64,000 bases of DNA, taken from assembly GCA_034769895.1 (NCBI GenBank), contig CM068367.1:314711986-314775985 (forward strand), in the 5' to 3' direction. Made by a program: the position numbers and the translations under genes. This document shows positions 1 to 9,976 of this stretch, in pieces. Each line of letters starts with the position of its first letter. Within the stretch, counting starts at the first letter, position 1. The stretch is from Magicicada septendecula. Taxonomy: Eukaryota > Arthropoda > Insecta > Hemiptera > Cicadidae. The notes under the pieces were generated by a model. It had not been told where the DNA came from. It saw only the letters and a list, made by a program, of their open reading frames with translations, and did not search any database.

Positions 1-190
1 TTATTTTTCACTTTTTAGAGCTTCTGATAAAGTAATTTCAGGTGTGTTTAAATCTTTTTCTCATTTTTGAAGTGTTCTCATCTCATCATCGTATTAACAG
101 CAAAAGTTCTAATAAAAAGTGAATATTATATAATATTTCAAACATTTTATTTGTAAAATAATTCAATCTTTTAAACGTTTTGGATTTTGT
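1..190. repeat. Dispersed repeat, copy 1 (paralogue at 15545-15730)
   Basis: This stretch reappears with about 90% identity at 15545-15730 in the same orientation. Shared landmarks are tttcaggtgtgtttaaat, catctcatcatc, gcaaaagttctaataaaaa and cgttttggattttgtctcaa. No coding frame is seen. The repeat may start upstream of the window. In copy 1 it runs into a GT tract at 204-220 and then the solo LTR. In copy 2 it stops at caaataatttgg, so the shared right edge is near position 198. Confidence 0.85.
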
Positions 191-278
191 CTCAAATAAT
201 ATTTGTGTGTGTGTGTGTGTCAATATATTGTTACGTAATGCGGAACGTTCTATAAGTATCTCGAATATTCCAGTTGCA

Positions 279-279
279 A

Positions 280-311
<32 letters not shown>

Positions 312-317
312 CGTACA
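279..317. repeat. (GT)n microsatellite inside the solo LTR
   Basis: About 15 GT units followed by gcgtgcgt. A shorter GT tract lies just outside the LTR at 204-220. Confidence 0.95.
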
Positions 318-501
318 TAATGTTGCTACTTTACGGTGAAAGACAATTTGAACGCGTCAACTATCGAGTCGCGACTATACAACTATACAGGGCCGTGACC
401 ATACCGGCAACCCCAGTGGTTCAAGGACACTGTTTCTAGTGGACTCTCGAGAGCGCCTGTTTGTTTAACAAAGTGACAGATTATTCTGGCAATCAGCGGG
501 G

Positions 502-509
502 TATAAATA
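502..509 (+). promoter_or_regulatory. TATA box of the solo LTR promoter
   Basis: TATAAATA lies in a GC-richer context. About 25 bp downstream, at 527, the sequence TCAAGTTAG is a plausible initiator. Together these would place the U3/R boundary of the LTR near 528. Promoter activity is inferred. Confidence 0.5.
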
Positions 510-815
510 CAGCCAATCAGCGACGGTCAAGTTAGTTATTGTCGCTCGATTACACAGTGATTACACGGTACGTTTAAGTGGCGAAGTATTACGTGTTTTA
601 TAATTGTGCTAAACAATTGTAATACAATTGTGTTTTATATCAGTTAACATTTTTATTGCGTGTGAACAATTTTTATTTGGTTTGTTGTAAGAGTCTGTCT
701 TGTTAATTACAAACTGTTCAATTGTGATAATTAAAGCTGGTGATTAGTGACGTAATTGGTGTCTTGTATTTTGTTTTCCACTGTACCACACGACGATCAG
801 TAGACCGTCGTAACG

Positions 816-2249
816 ATATAAATTTGTTTATGTCGATATAAAGCATATTGCTATTTTTGTAGCCTATATTTTATTTTTATTGTTTTTAATCCGATTTCTA
901 TAATTGAGTGCCTTTGCTAGTTTTAAGATTCTCTAGTTAACATCTGCTAGTCTGACATTTCCTTTTAAATAAACTACAGTATATCAGCAATTTGGACTGA
1001 TAACACGTTTACGTTTGTATCTTTTGCATTTTTTGACTTTTTGGAAACATCTTTTTAACTCTCAAGCTTCTGTCCTCTTGATCTATCCTCGTAGACAGCA
1101 TGTGGAAGTAGTAGATCACATAACGAAGCAAGCTACGTTGTTTAGTGAGTGAACCCTAACAATAATATGGTAATTCTAAACGTCAGCAAGTTGAGCTTTC
1201 ATGCTGAACGTACGACGACCACAAGTAGTTATCCAACTACTACGTCATCAAGGTTTTATTCTGCTGATTCGGCATTTATTTACAACGTGCTCTGCCTAGT
1301 CAGATTGATGTTACAACAAAGATTTATGACGGTCAGTGTTCTAGACGTCGCGTCGTTCACAAATATATTGTACCCATTGGAATACTTTGTTTATAGACAC
1401 ACGGACGACAATTACATAACATCTGTTTTGCAAAGCGTACCGGAGATAAAAGCATGTACTAAATTTCGATTACCCATGGCAGTGACGAATGTTGGGAAAA
1501 CTTTTTTGGGTAAGAACGCGATTTATGAGGACATAATTGTAAATTATTAATACTGTAGTCTTAAATACTGACAAAGAACTCATTTAATAACAAATTCTTT
1601 AGAAATATACAAAAATATTTTTAAAAAATGTTTTTTGAGTGTCTTTCTATAAAAACTTTAAAAAGTAGTTTCGATTATATTAAATAGTGTTAAACATTTT
1701 TTCAAAAAAAAAAAAAAAAAAAAAAAAAAACCAGACAGATAACATATAACAACATTTTATTGCCACTGTTTGCGACTTCGTATTTTATTTTAAAACATGA
1801 TTTGAAGAACATTTCCATTAGAATCTGTTATCATTTCTTAAGGACAGTGTTCAATCTAACTGTAATACGGTCTGTAAGAAAGACATCTCCCCCGCAACTT
1901 ATAATTAGGCTCCAAAGTGGCGGCGACTACAATAATGCTGATTCCATATGATTTCTAAGGTGATTGTAAAATAAAATATTTTTTAAATAATTTTATAAAT
2001 AGTCACAAGTTAGTCATGACAGACAAATATCAAATGGCGTCACTACTGCTAATGAACGCAAAACTTTCCAATACTAAACGTCTCGTCTTTACTACAAACA
2101 TAGGAATAAGAAAATTATTCTCGTTTGAAGTACTTTCACTAACGACTTTAACAGATCCCGAGTACGCTTAAACACTGTTTTTAATCATTTGTTTCAGAAA
2201 CTAAGCTTTCCACCGGAAGTAACATAAGTAGTTTCCGAGTACACACAAA
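816..2249. other. Unassigned AT-rich DNA
   Basis: No gene is recognised. An open frame at 1149-1550 (133 codons on the plus strand, no ATG at its upstream edge) has a T/S-rich start and resembles nothing I know. It is followed by a 27-base A run at 1704-1730. The A run could be a retroposed 3' end, but no AATAAA sits just upstream and no target duplication is visible. Confidence 0.5.
1704..1730 (+). repeat. Poly(A) tract, 27 bases
   Basis: An uninterrupted run of A. It could mark the 3' end of a retroposed sequence on the plus strand, but no partner features support this. Confidence 0.9.
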
Positions 2250-2445
2250 CAGAGGCGTAGCTAGGGGGCAAGGGGCCAGCCGCCCCGGGCGGGCGGCAAA
2301 GTGAGCATAGACTTGAAAAAATTCTTTTCAGTTTATAAAACTATAAACAACTTGTTTTTTTTTTTTATATGACTATTCCTTTCATAAAAGAAGCATAACC
2401 AGCCAGCCTGTCTGTTATCATAAACCTTGCGTGATAAACACTATT

Positions 2446-2550
2446 ATTATCTGTATACACTAAGTTGGCGTCTGGGCCGGCGACTACCTGGGGCTGGTTT
2501 AATCGCCGGTAGCCGCCGGCCCAGACGCCAACTTAGTGTATACAGACAAT
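2446..2550. repeat. Hairpin: 43-bp inverted repeat arms
   Basis: Arms at 2446-2488 and 2508-2550 are complementary with two mismatches, around a 19-base loop. The arms are GC-rich in the middle (gtctgggccggcgactacc) and differ from the AT-rich surroundings. The structure could be a small foldback insertion or a solo MITE. No target duplication is clear. Confidence 0.85.
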
Positions 2551-2780
2551 AGACTTTTAACATTGAAAATGTTTATAAGGACGTGTCGCACATTTGAAAA
2601 CGACCGCTGGTGCGTGATCGAAAATGGGAACCGGTGAGTTTCCATAGAAACTACTTCTTTGTTGTCAATAACGTAGTACACATATAAAACTTCACTTATG
2701 AATGCGACTACATTTAACTTATAATCTGTACATTGGCAAATGAAGAATGAATTCATTGATTGGTGAATAAACATAAATAT

Positions 2781-5700
2781 TGTAACTACTCGTTCTTGTC
2801 GTATCTGTAAAATGTGTACACCTGTTTTTTATGTGTATTAAGTGTTAGTGTGGTGTGTTCGTCTCACACCTGTCGTTACATTAATGGTTGTTGCTACCGA
2901 CGTCCGTAGCGTATTCACAATTATCAGTACAACCTACCTGTAATTTCATAGGGGTTGCGAGTCCCGGGTGGCGCCAAATTGTTTATTTTGAAACAATTAA
3001 ATTTGTGAATTAACTAGTTATATCGGTGTTATCAGCGTTGACAGCTGGAGCGTTCAAATGATTCCCGCCTCTGTACAGCTTATTATATTGCCCACTTGGC
3101 AAGAGCGCTAGTTGTCTGCTCAGTGAAATTGCTAACACACACATATATTATACAACTTCCTATGAAATAAAACAATGGTAATACTCTGTACTGTAATTTT
3201 AATTATGGTTTGGTCAATAATCAATGTGACAAAAATGTTATAAATTAGTTTTCAACAAAATTGCTCCGGCTTAAAACATGAAACATAAATCTCTAGGCTG
3301 ACGAAATTGATTTTGAAAAGAGTTATACTGATGCCGACATGGCGTCTGTTTGTACACAATATATTAACTCTTCAAAATCTGGAGTTCTTTGGATTATAAA
3401 GAAAACATAAAAGATGGTTACATTAAAAAAGTACACTACCGTACCTTACCCGTATTTAAATGGTATAAAGTGTGTTTACAAATTGTTCGGTAGTGTAGTA
3501 ATCTTTGTTACAAATTTCGCACATTAATGCGAGGTTATTTCTAAGTTAACAATTGTTTTACGTAAGTTTATTATTATTCAATCCTTGAAAGAAAATTAAT
3601 TTTGCTTGATAGTGAGAATATTTTGATTGATTGGAGAAATATTTAAAGTGCTTTTATTCTTGGGATTATTGAATTTAATTGATACTTATCAGTTCAGAAG
3701 GTTACGATGTTTCGTTGTTCTGGGGTAATGGAAATTCATCAATTTTGGGGTGACTATTTAATTTCGTTTATTTGGTTCCTGGACATCTGTTAATAGTTGA
3801 AACTCTTCATCTCCTCTTCACTGGTTAACGCTGTCGACTTCTAAACGTTTTTCAAACTTTTTAAAATAAAATTTCGGTCATCTCAATCTTGCGTACCTCT
3901 TGCCCAAGCGTCATTTTTCCAAGTAAGTAAATTTAACGGAAAATTAGTAACCAACGGCCCGTTTCTATGGTAACAGAAATCCTTTGATTGGTTAAGGCCG
4001 AGATTAAAAGCATTGTTATTATATTTGAATTTTTATTCAAATTTATTATCTTTTTTCTGATTGATTTTATTCTTCTGTCTTCCCTTCTGGGTAATAAATA
4101 TTATTACTATTGTATCTATTTCCTTTCAAAGATTAAAACAATACCTCATAAGGTCATGTTCTATTATATATTAATTTTTGTCTAATTATGCTGACATTTG
4201 ATAATTACATAATTCTTTTAATTTAAACTCTTATAGCAATATTTTCTTTTTAAAATGATTTATACATAATTACTGGCTAGTTACTTGCCTTAGATTTGTA
4301 CATTTCCTTGTTAATTTGTTATAATTTGTATTTGTGTTTTTCTGACAGTTAGGCATGTTCATAGGCCTAAGTAGCCATTATGGTATTTTACTTATTTCAT
4401 TTAAATTAGATTTCATTTCAGCCTGATGGGCTTTATTTTGTTATTATAATTGGTTGAGTTTTGTTTGGAGTCTGTTTGTGTTCTGACTACATGTCAATAT
4501 TATTTTCTATATCTTAATATTTAAAACATAACAATTAGGCCTATGGACTGTAAGCTTCCTTCAGCCATATCCTATTCATAAAATTAAAACGAACAATTCT
4601 TTTCAAGTTATTAGTTACTGTTGGTTTAACATTCATTTAATTCTTTTAAGTGAGAAATATCATCACTTCCTTCAAACTTATTAAACTTATTTTCCCTTCT
4701 AACGTAGGGTGTTTATTAATTATATACTTAAATTCTTATTTCATTACTACTTCTTTTCTCCATTCCATGTTAACACAAACTGTTTTTACATGGGCTTTCT
4801 CCCTAAATAACATTATATCCTTTACTTATCTCTACTTTAAATACTTTTTCTAATTATCCTTAACTATATAACTTTCTACAAGCTCACTCTTAAATCATTT
4901 ATTGTTTCATCAATGATTTACTAAGTGTTTTCTTATCTATTACTACCTTTTTATTATTTATAATATCTTTTTCCACTTATCACTTTCACCTTTAATTAAT
5001 TGGTGTTTATCACTGATACACTCACTATTTTGGGGTATTTACACATTGACTACTGCACTTTTTCACTGTTTATACTAAGTGTTTTTTAGTGGGTAATCCC
5101 TATAATTATTTCTCTTTCTCTTTCTCACTTTCTCACTATTTCTTTCAATATAAATTTATACATAGTATTATTGATATTTTGCTATATATTTCATTATATC
5201 TAACTCTAATATTTGGGTTAGTGTACTTTTCTGTACTAGGTTACTTTTTACTGTTTTTCGTTTAAAACAGGTATATAAATTATCTCATTTACAATAATAT
5301 TTATTTCCATTAGTGGATAATTATTGGGTTTATTCACAATATTCTATATTTGAGCGTACCATTTCTCACTTTTATTTGTGGTGTTTCTTATTTCTTGGTT
5401 TCACTTCGTTTCCTCTTCATTCTTCACCTTCTTCTTCTTCTCCTTCATCTTCTTCATTTTCAATTGTCTTCATTTTAATTCGGTTCTCCCTTTCTCGTCT
5501 GGTTTGATTTTATTTAGTTATAGGAATTCGTTCACTTCCTTCAATTGTCTTTATTCTTCTTTGGTCTTGGTTTCTTCCCTTCCTTTGTTAGTTCCTGTTT
5601 GTTTGGTCAATCACCTTTTTTCTTGTTTATTTTTCGTGGTTCCCTTCTTCTTTTGTTAGTTGTTGTTGGGTCAATCACTTGGGTTGGGTAATGTCGTCGT

Positions 5701-5823
5701 TTGTCGTGTCATAGTTTTTATATTTTATTTATATTTAATCATTTTATTTAATATGAAGTACATTTACATTTATAATTATCTTTTTTATCCCTGGTACTGG
5801 GGTGGCTTATTTGTGTTGTAACA
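2781..5823 (+). mobile_element. Long LTR-like element, copy 1 (3.04 kb)
   Basis: Runs from TGTAACTACTCG to GGTGGCTTATTTGTGTTGTAACA, flanked by atat at 2777-2780 and 5824-5827. A diverged full-length copy lies at 9977-13091. Shared landmarks include cccgggtgg.gccaaattgttta (about 2957 and 10197), cataggcctaagtagccatt (4360 and 11660), agtgggtaatccctataatta (5087 and 12508) and ggggtggcttatttgtgttg (5799 and 13068). No protein is encoded. TG...CA ends, a 4-bp duplication and lack of coding fit a very long solo LTR, or a non-autonomous LTR element. It is inserted inside the hAT at 2250-9513. Confidence 0.65.
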
Positions 5824-6253
5824 ATATATATATTTTTTATTATTGAAGCATTTTCAATGCCCTTCCCTGTAAATTTTTATGCTCAAGCATCTAAATTACG
5901 GTCCATTATAATGACAAATTTGTAGTGAGTTGTGCCGGAAAGGAGAACTGATAAGCATACAGTATTAGCTTTGTATAGATAATCTTAACTGCTATTCGTG
6001 TAAGGACGAATATATTATTTCCAAATGTACAAAAAAAAAAACCTTACGTGGGCTACGTATGTGCTATTCTTCCCGGTTCGACGCAGCGAACGTATTGATC
6101 ATCAGTTAGTGATGAGTATCTTTAGTGTGCGGTTTGTTTTTGCTTTGTACGTCTTGTGGGTACATCTATAATACGTCACATGTGTATGTAATCATACTAA
6201 TACTATTATTGAAAATAGATTTTTTTTTTTTTTTTTTTTTTTTTGAAACGGAT

Positions 6254-9019
6254 ATGAAACGAAGTAAACACAGTGGTGCCCAGTTTCGGAAGAGGAGGGA
6301 AAGAAGATTAAGAACTACAATAAGTTCCAAAGAGTTTATGAAGTCTTTTATTCAAGGAAAATCGAGCCCTGATGTCAAATTATTGCAACTAACAAAGAAT
6401 GAACTTGCGATCATAAAATGGATATTGTTAGCGACAAGGCTGTTGATACATACAGTAAAGTTAACGACGTGAATGCTTAGCAAGATTCAGATGTTTCTAG
6501 TAGCATGGATGATGTTGCATCGTGGAGTATTGAAATTACCCGCGATGAAGGACAGAACATTACTAGCAACAATTTAGACCGTGTTCCCGGTGCTGCACTA
6601 CAAGATATGGAAGCTTGGCCAAGCGAGATATCTCACTCCTTCCGAGATATAATGGGGAATAGAGGAACATGTCAGTTGCAGAACAAGTACAGCCACTTTC
6701 CTGAAGATGAAGCTGGACGATCCTTTAACAATTATTGGTTTGATAAAACCTTTCAAAATAGCGAAAAGGTAAGTCGCACTTGGATGTGTTTTTCTTCAAC
6801 TAAAAAATCTCTATTATTGCACTTTATTTCCACACAAACACTATCAACGAAGCCACTTCAATAATTAAAATGGGTTACCGTTGTGGCGAAAGTTAAATCC
6901 CCGTATTCAGGATCATGAAAATAGTCCTACTCATCGCTCTGCGTTTTTGGAATGGAAGGAATTGGAACTGTCTTTAAACATAGGCAGACTTATTGATGAT
7001 CTACTTTAGGAACAAATGAGTAAAGCAGCTAAGACGGGTCATTGCTACAGTACAGACTCTTGCACAACAAAATCTGGCACTGAGAAGACATTGAGAGTCA
7101 ATTACTAACGATCAGAATCCTGGAAACTTTCTGGCTTTGTTAAAATACTTAGCTAAATTTGACCCTGTCATGAGATCTCATTTGGATTCAGTGTCTCGTA
7201 AATCTGGGTGTACATCGTATCTTTTGCCAACTATTTAAAATAAAATAATAAGCCTGTTAGGAGAAGAGTGCGCAAATATATTATTACTGCATGTAAGAAG
7301 GTGAAGTACTTTAGTAATATATTTGACACAACACTAGATGCTGCACATGTAGAACGATTGTCTCAAATTATAAGATTTGTTGAAACTAAACGCAATTCTG
7401 TTGATATCAAGAATCTTCATAGATTTTATTCCTTTCGAAGTAAAAACAGCGGAGGGGATCACACAAGGCTATTACAAATAAACTTGAGAGGGATGGATTC
7501 AATCTTAGTGATTGCAGAGGTCAGTCGTATGACAATCAAGCAACAATGGCTGGTATCCATTCAGGTGTTCAGAGGAGAATATTAGATTTGAATCCACCAG
7601 CTGTGTGTTTGTTCCCTGTGACAACAGTGACAACCATTCACTTAACTTGGTTGGAGTTCATGCAGCTCATATAAATGTACAGGCAGTGACATTTTCTGGG
7701 ACAGTAGAACGTCTGTTCACCTTCTTTTTCTGTTCCACCTATAGACGCAGTGTTCTTAAAGACTTCGTAAACAATACTCTAAAAGGACGTTGTGATATCA
7801 GGTGGAGTTCAAAAGCAGATGCGGTGCAAGCAATGTCCACTCAGCTGTATGTAGTGATCGCTGCACTGGAGAAATTGAGGGATACACCGACTGAAACAAT
7901 TGATACGAGGAAAGATGCAGTATGAATAGAAATGTAGTATGAGTAGAAAGTAGATGCAGTAAGTAATGCGATAGAAAACTTTAATTTTGTGACCATGCTC
8001 TTTTTCTGGGCAAATCTTCTATGGACAAAATCCAGAAAATCTTGCAGACCAAAGGAATAAGCTTTATTCAAGCATTGACAATTCTGGAGAAGCTAGCGGA
8101 CAAATAAATGTTTGGAGGAATGAGATGTGTGACAACTAAGGCAGAGCAGATATGTAATGAATGAGGTGTCAGTATCACAAAAAGGATAAGAAGGAAGCGC
8201 ACGATGCCAGGGGAGTATGCAGACGATTCTGCATTAACCATTTGACAAGAAATGCGACGTTGTTTAATAGAAATTTTGGACAAACTGTTAGTTGAAATTT
8301 CAAGCCCTTTCCCTAACATAAAAGAGTTACAAACAGAATTATCACTGTTGCACACCACTATATAAAAATTATTCCGATTAGCCCTTTCAAGCTTCACAGC
8401 TCATCGTCAGATCTGAAATCTGACATTTCCGATCTGACGATGAGCTGTGAAGCTTGAAAGTGCTAATCGGAATAATTTTTATATAGTGGTGTGCAACAGC
8501 GATAATTCTGTTTGTGATTTTAACCACTAACACAACTTTCTTCATTAAAAATAAAAGAGTTAGATAAACGATTTGTGTTCCTCTGAAAATTTGAGGTGTT
8601 CGTAAATAATGGGGATATACATTTAAGGAACAGCTTTCCCAAATCAATATTAAGTGCACAGTGCTTGCAAAACTGTATCCACATGACCTAAACAGTGCAG
8701 AATTGTTCAGTGACTTGAAATACGTCATACGTTTATTAAAAGGACAAAAATAATCGGAGAACAAACGACTTTACACCTTAGGGACTGCTTCAATACATTT
8801 CTTCAGTGGGATTAGAAGCCTGCAAAAGACTAGCAACAGTTTTAAAAATCGTTTAGTAAACTTAAATTGAATAAATCGTACCTACGATCAACAATATCTC
8901 AAGATAGGTTATCAAATCTAGTGATACTTTCAATTGAAAATGACGTTACTTCGTCTTTAGATTATAGTGATTTAATAACCGACTTTGCGCCAATTAAGAC
9001 CAGGAAAGTTACATTTTAA
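6254..9019 (+). pseudogene. hAT transposase, ZMYM1-like (decayed)
   Basis: Fossil of a ZMYM1-type hAT transposase, a cut-and-paste enzyme. Pieces in order: an N-terminus starting MKRSKHSGAQFRKRRERR (6254), the lysine/arginine-rich start typical of this clade; a TTF-type zinc-finger region (FPEDEAGRSFNNYWF, near 6705-6750); the DUF4371/RNase H-like core (KYFSNIFDTTLDAAH near 7310, DFIPFEVKTAEGITQ near 7425, CRGQSYDNQATMAGIHSG near 7520); HSLNLVGVHAAH (7635); CDIRWSSKADAV (7790); and the C-terminal dimerisation region (RSTISQDRLSNLVILSIEN, about 8880-8940) ending at a stop at 9017-9019. Frame changes between pieces and internal stops make it non-functional. A palindrome (8329-8515) interrupts the gene before the C-terminal domain. 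Confidence 0.9.
8329..8515. repeat. Near-perfect palindrome, 85-bp arms
   Basis: Arms 8329-8413 and 8431-8515 are reverse complements with only a few mismatches, around a 17-base spacer. It lies inside the hAT transposase fossil, between the RNase H-like core and the C-terminal region. Transcribed, it would form a long perfect hairpin. It could be an inverted duplication of local sequence or a foldback insertion. No duplication of host sequence is visible at its edges. Confidence 0.9.
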
Positions 9020-9521
9020 AATGTCTTGTTTTAAATATTTATTAACTATTAAAAATAAATATTAAGTGTGTATTAACAGAAGACGGAATCATTAACCTGT
9101 AATGGTCAGTGATTTATTTTATTACTTTTAATGTAGTTCTTTGTTTAACTTTATGTTGCTTTAGAATATGGTTTTGACGATGCACTTTAAACCTACAAGG
9201 AACTTGCATGTTTATTATAACATTTTTATGTTATAAATATTTTATATTACTACATTTTTATAGTCTACATTTGTTACTAATAAATGTATACAAACTGAAT
9301 ACCGGTAATATTATATGTAATTTCTTAATTTTTACTTAACAAATATTCTTAAGACGTTTGTTGGATTTACTTTCATGCAAAAATCTACTCATTTGCATTT
9401 ATTAAGTACTTTGTTCTCTGGATGGTCCTTCATTTTTGCTCTTTTGTCCCCCTTTTAATTGAGAAGGCGAGGCGTCCTTGTCCCAGGCGCCAGAAAGCCT
9501 AGCTACGCCACTGCACACGAA

Positions 9522-9976
9522 CAAACTTTTACTCGTTGAATCAGTTCACTCTTCCATGTTCCTGGTTATTCTCCTACTCAATTAACTCTTTCACGAGTCA
9601 TCTACATGTAATACACTACTTGATAGGCCTTTACGAAAGACTTAAATTGTTGATTTGCATATTATGTTGGAATATGAGCATGTAAGAAGTAAAGTTTACA
9701 AACTACTTTAATCACTGATAATATTAATATTTCTACTCAATAGACTATAACACTTACTCCAGTGTACCGACTCTTTATTGTACCTCAGGGCGCCAGTAAT
9801 AATAAACACAAATTAAAATATATCAATCAACTTTTAATGATTCATTTGCATTTATATACTACAAATTTCTCTAACATGACTTGAATAGTTTTGCCTTACA
9901 ATTTGAATATTATTTAGTGGCAATGAGTTCTTTATAGACAAATTGAGTCACTATATTTGATTACAAATATATATAT
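9522..9976. other. Unassigned AT-rich spacer
   Basis: Lies between the hAT right end and the second LTR-like element. No gene, repeat or motif recognised. Confidence 0.5.

Larger units (their letters stand above)
229..815 (+). mobile_element. Solo LTR, Gypsy-like
   Basis: The segment starts TGTTACGTAATGCGG and ends CCGTCGTAACG. It is flanked by atat at 225-228 and atat at 816-819, as expected of a 4-bp target duplication. The TGTTAC...GTAAC ends are typical of arthropod Gypsy LTRs. Inside are a (GT)n tract (about 279-310) and a TATA box at 502-509. No gag or pol sequence lies on either side, so this is best read as a solo LTR left by recombination. The last base is G where TG...CA would predict A, a small mismatch. 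The superfamily is inferred from end sequence and TSD length only. Confidence 0.7.
2250..9513 (+). mobile_element. ZMYM1-type hAT DNA transposon with nested insertions
   Basis: The left end reads CAGAGGCGTAGCTAGG. The right end, read from the other strand, is CAGTGGCGTAGCTAGG, giving 16-bp terminal inverted repeats with one mismatch. The flanking 8-bp duplications are cacacaaa (2242-2249) and cacacgaa (9514-9521), 7 of 8 identical, which is the hAT signature. Between them lie a decayed plus-strand hAT transposase gene (6254-9019), a hairpin (2446-2550), a 3.04-kb LTR-like insertion with its own ATAT duplication (2781-5823), and a palindrome (8329-8515). Removing the LTR-like insertion leaves about 4.2 kb, the same size as the related hAT at 38885-43082. 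The element is dead: its gene is broken by many stops and frameshifts. Confidence 0.85.

Noticed and set aside
1149..1550. Host protein-coding gene followed by poly(A)
   Set aside because: No recognisable domain, no clear start, no AATAAA near the A run and no support from a second copy.
5313..5659. Phe/Ser-rich frames that look like small membrane proteins; same at 12692-13159
   Set aside because: Both lie in the same poly-pyrimidine stretch of the two LTR-like copies, in several overlapping frames, with no conserved frame between copies.
8068..8764. Minus-strand frames of 109 and 125 codons
   Set aside because: Antisense to the hAT transposase fossil and spanning the 8329-8515 palindrome; they exist because of the inverted repeat.
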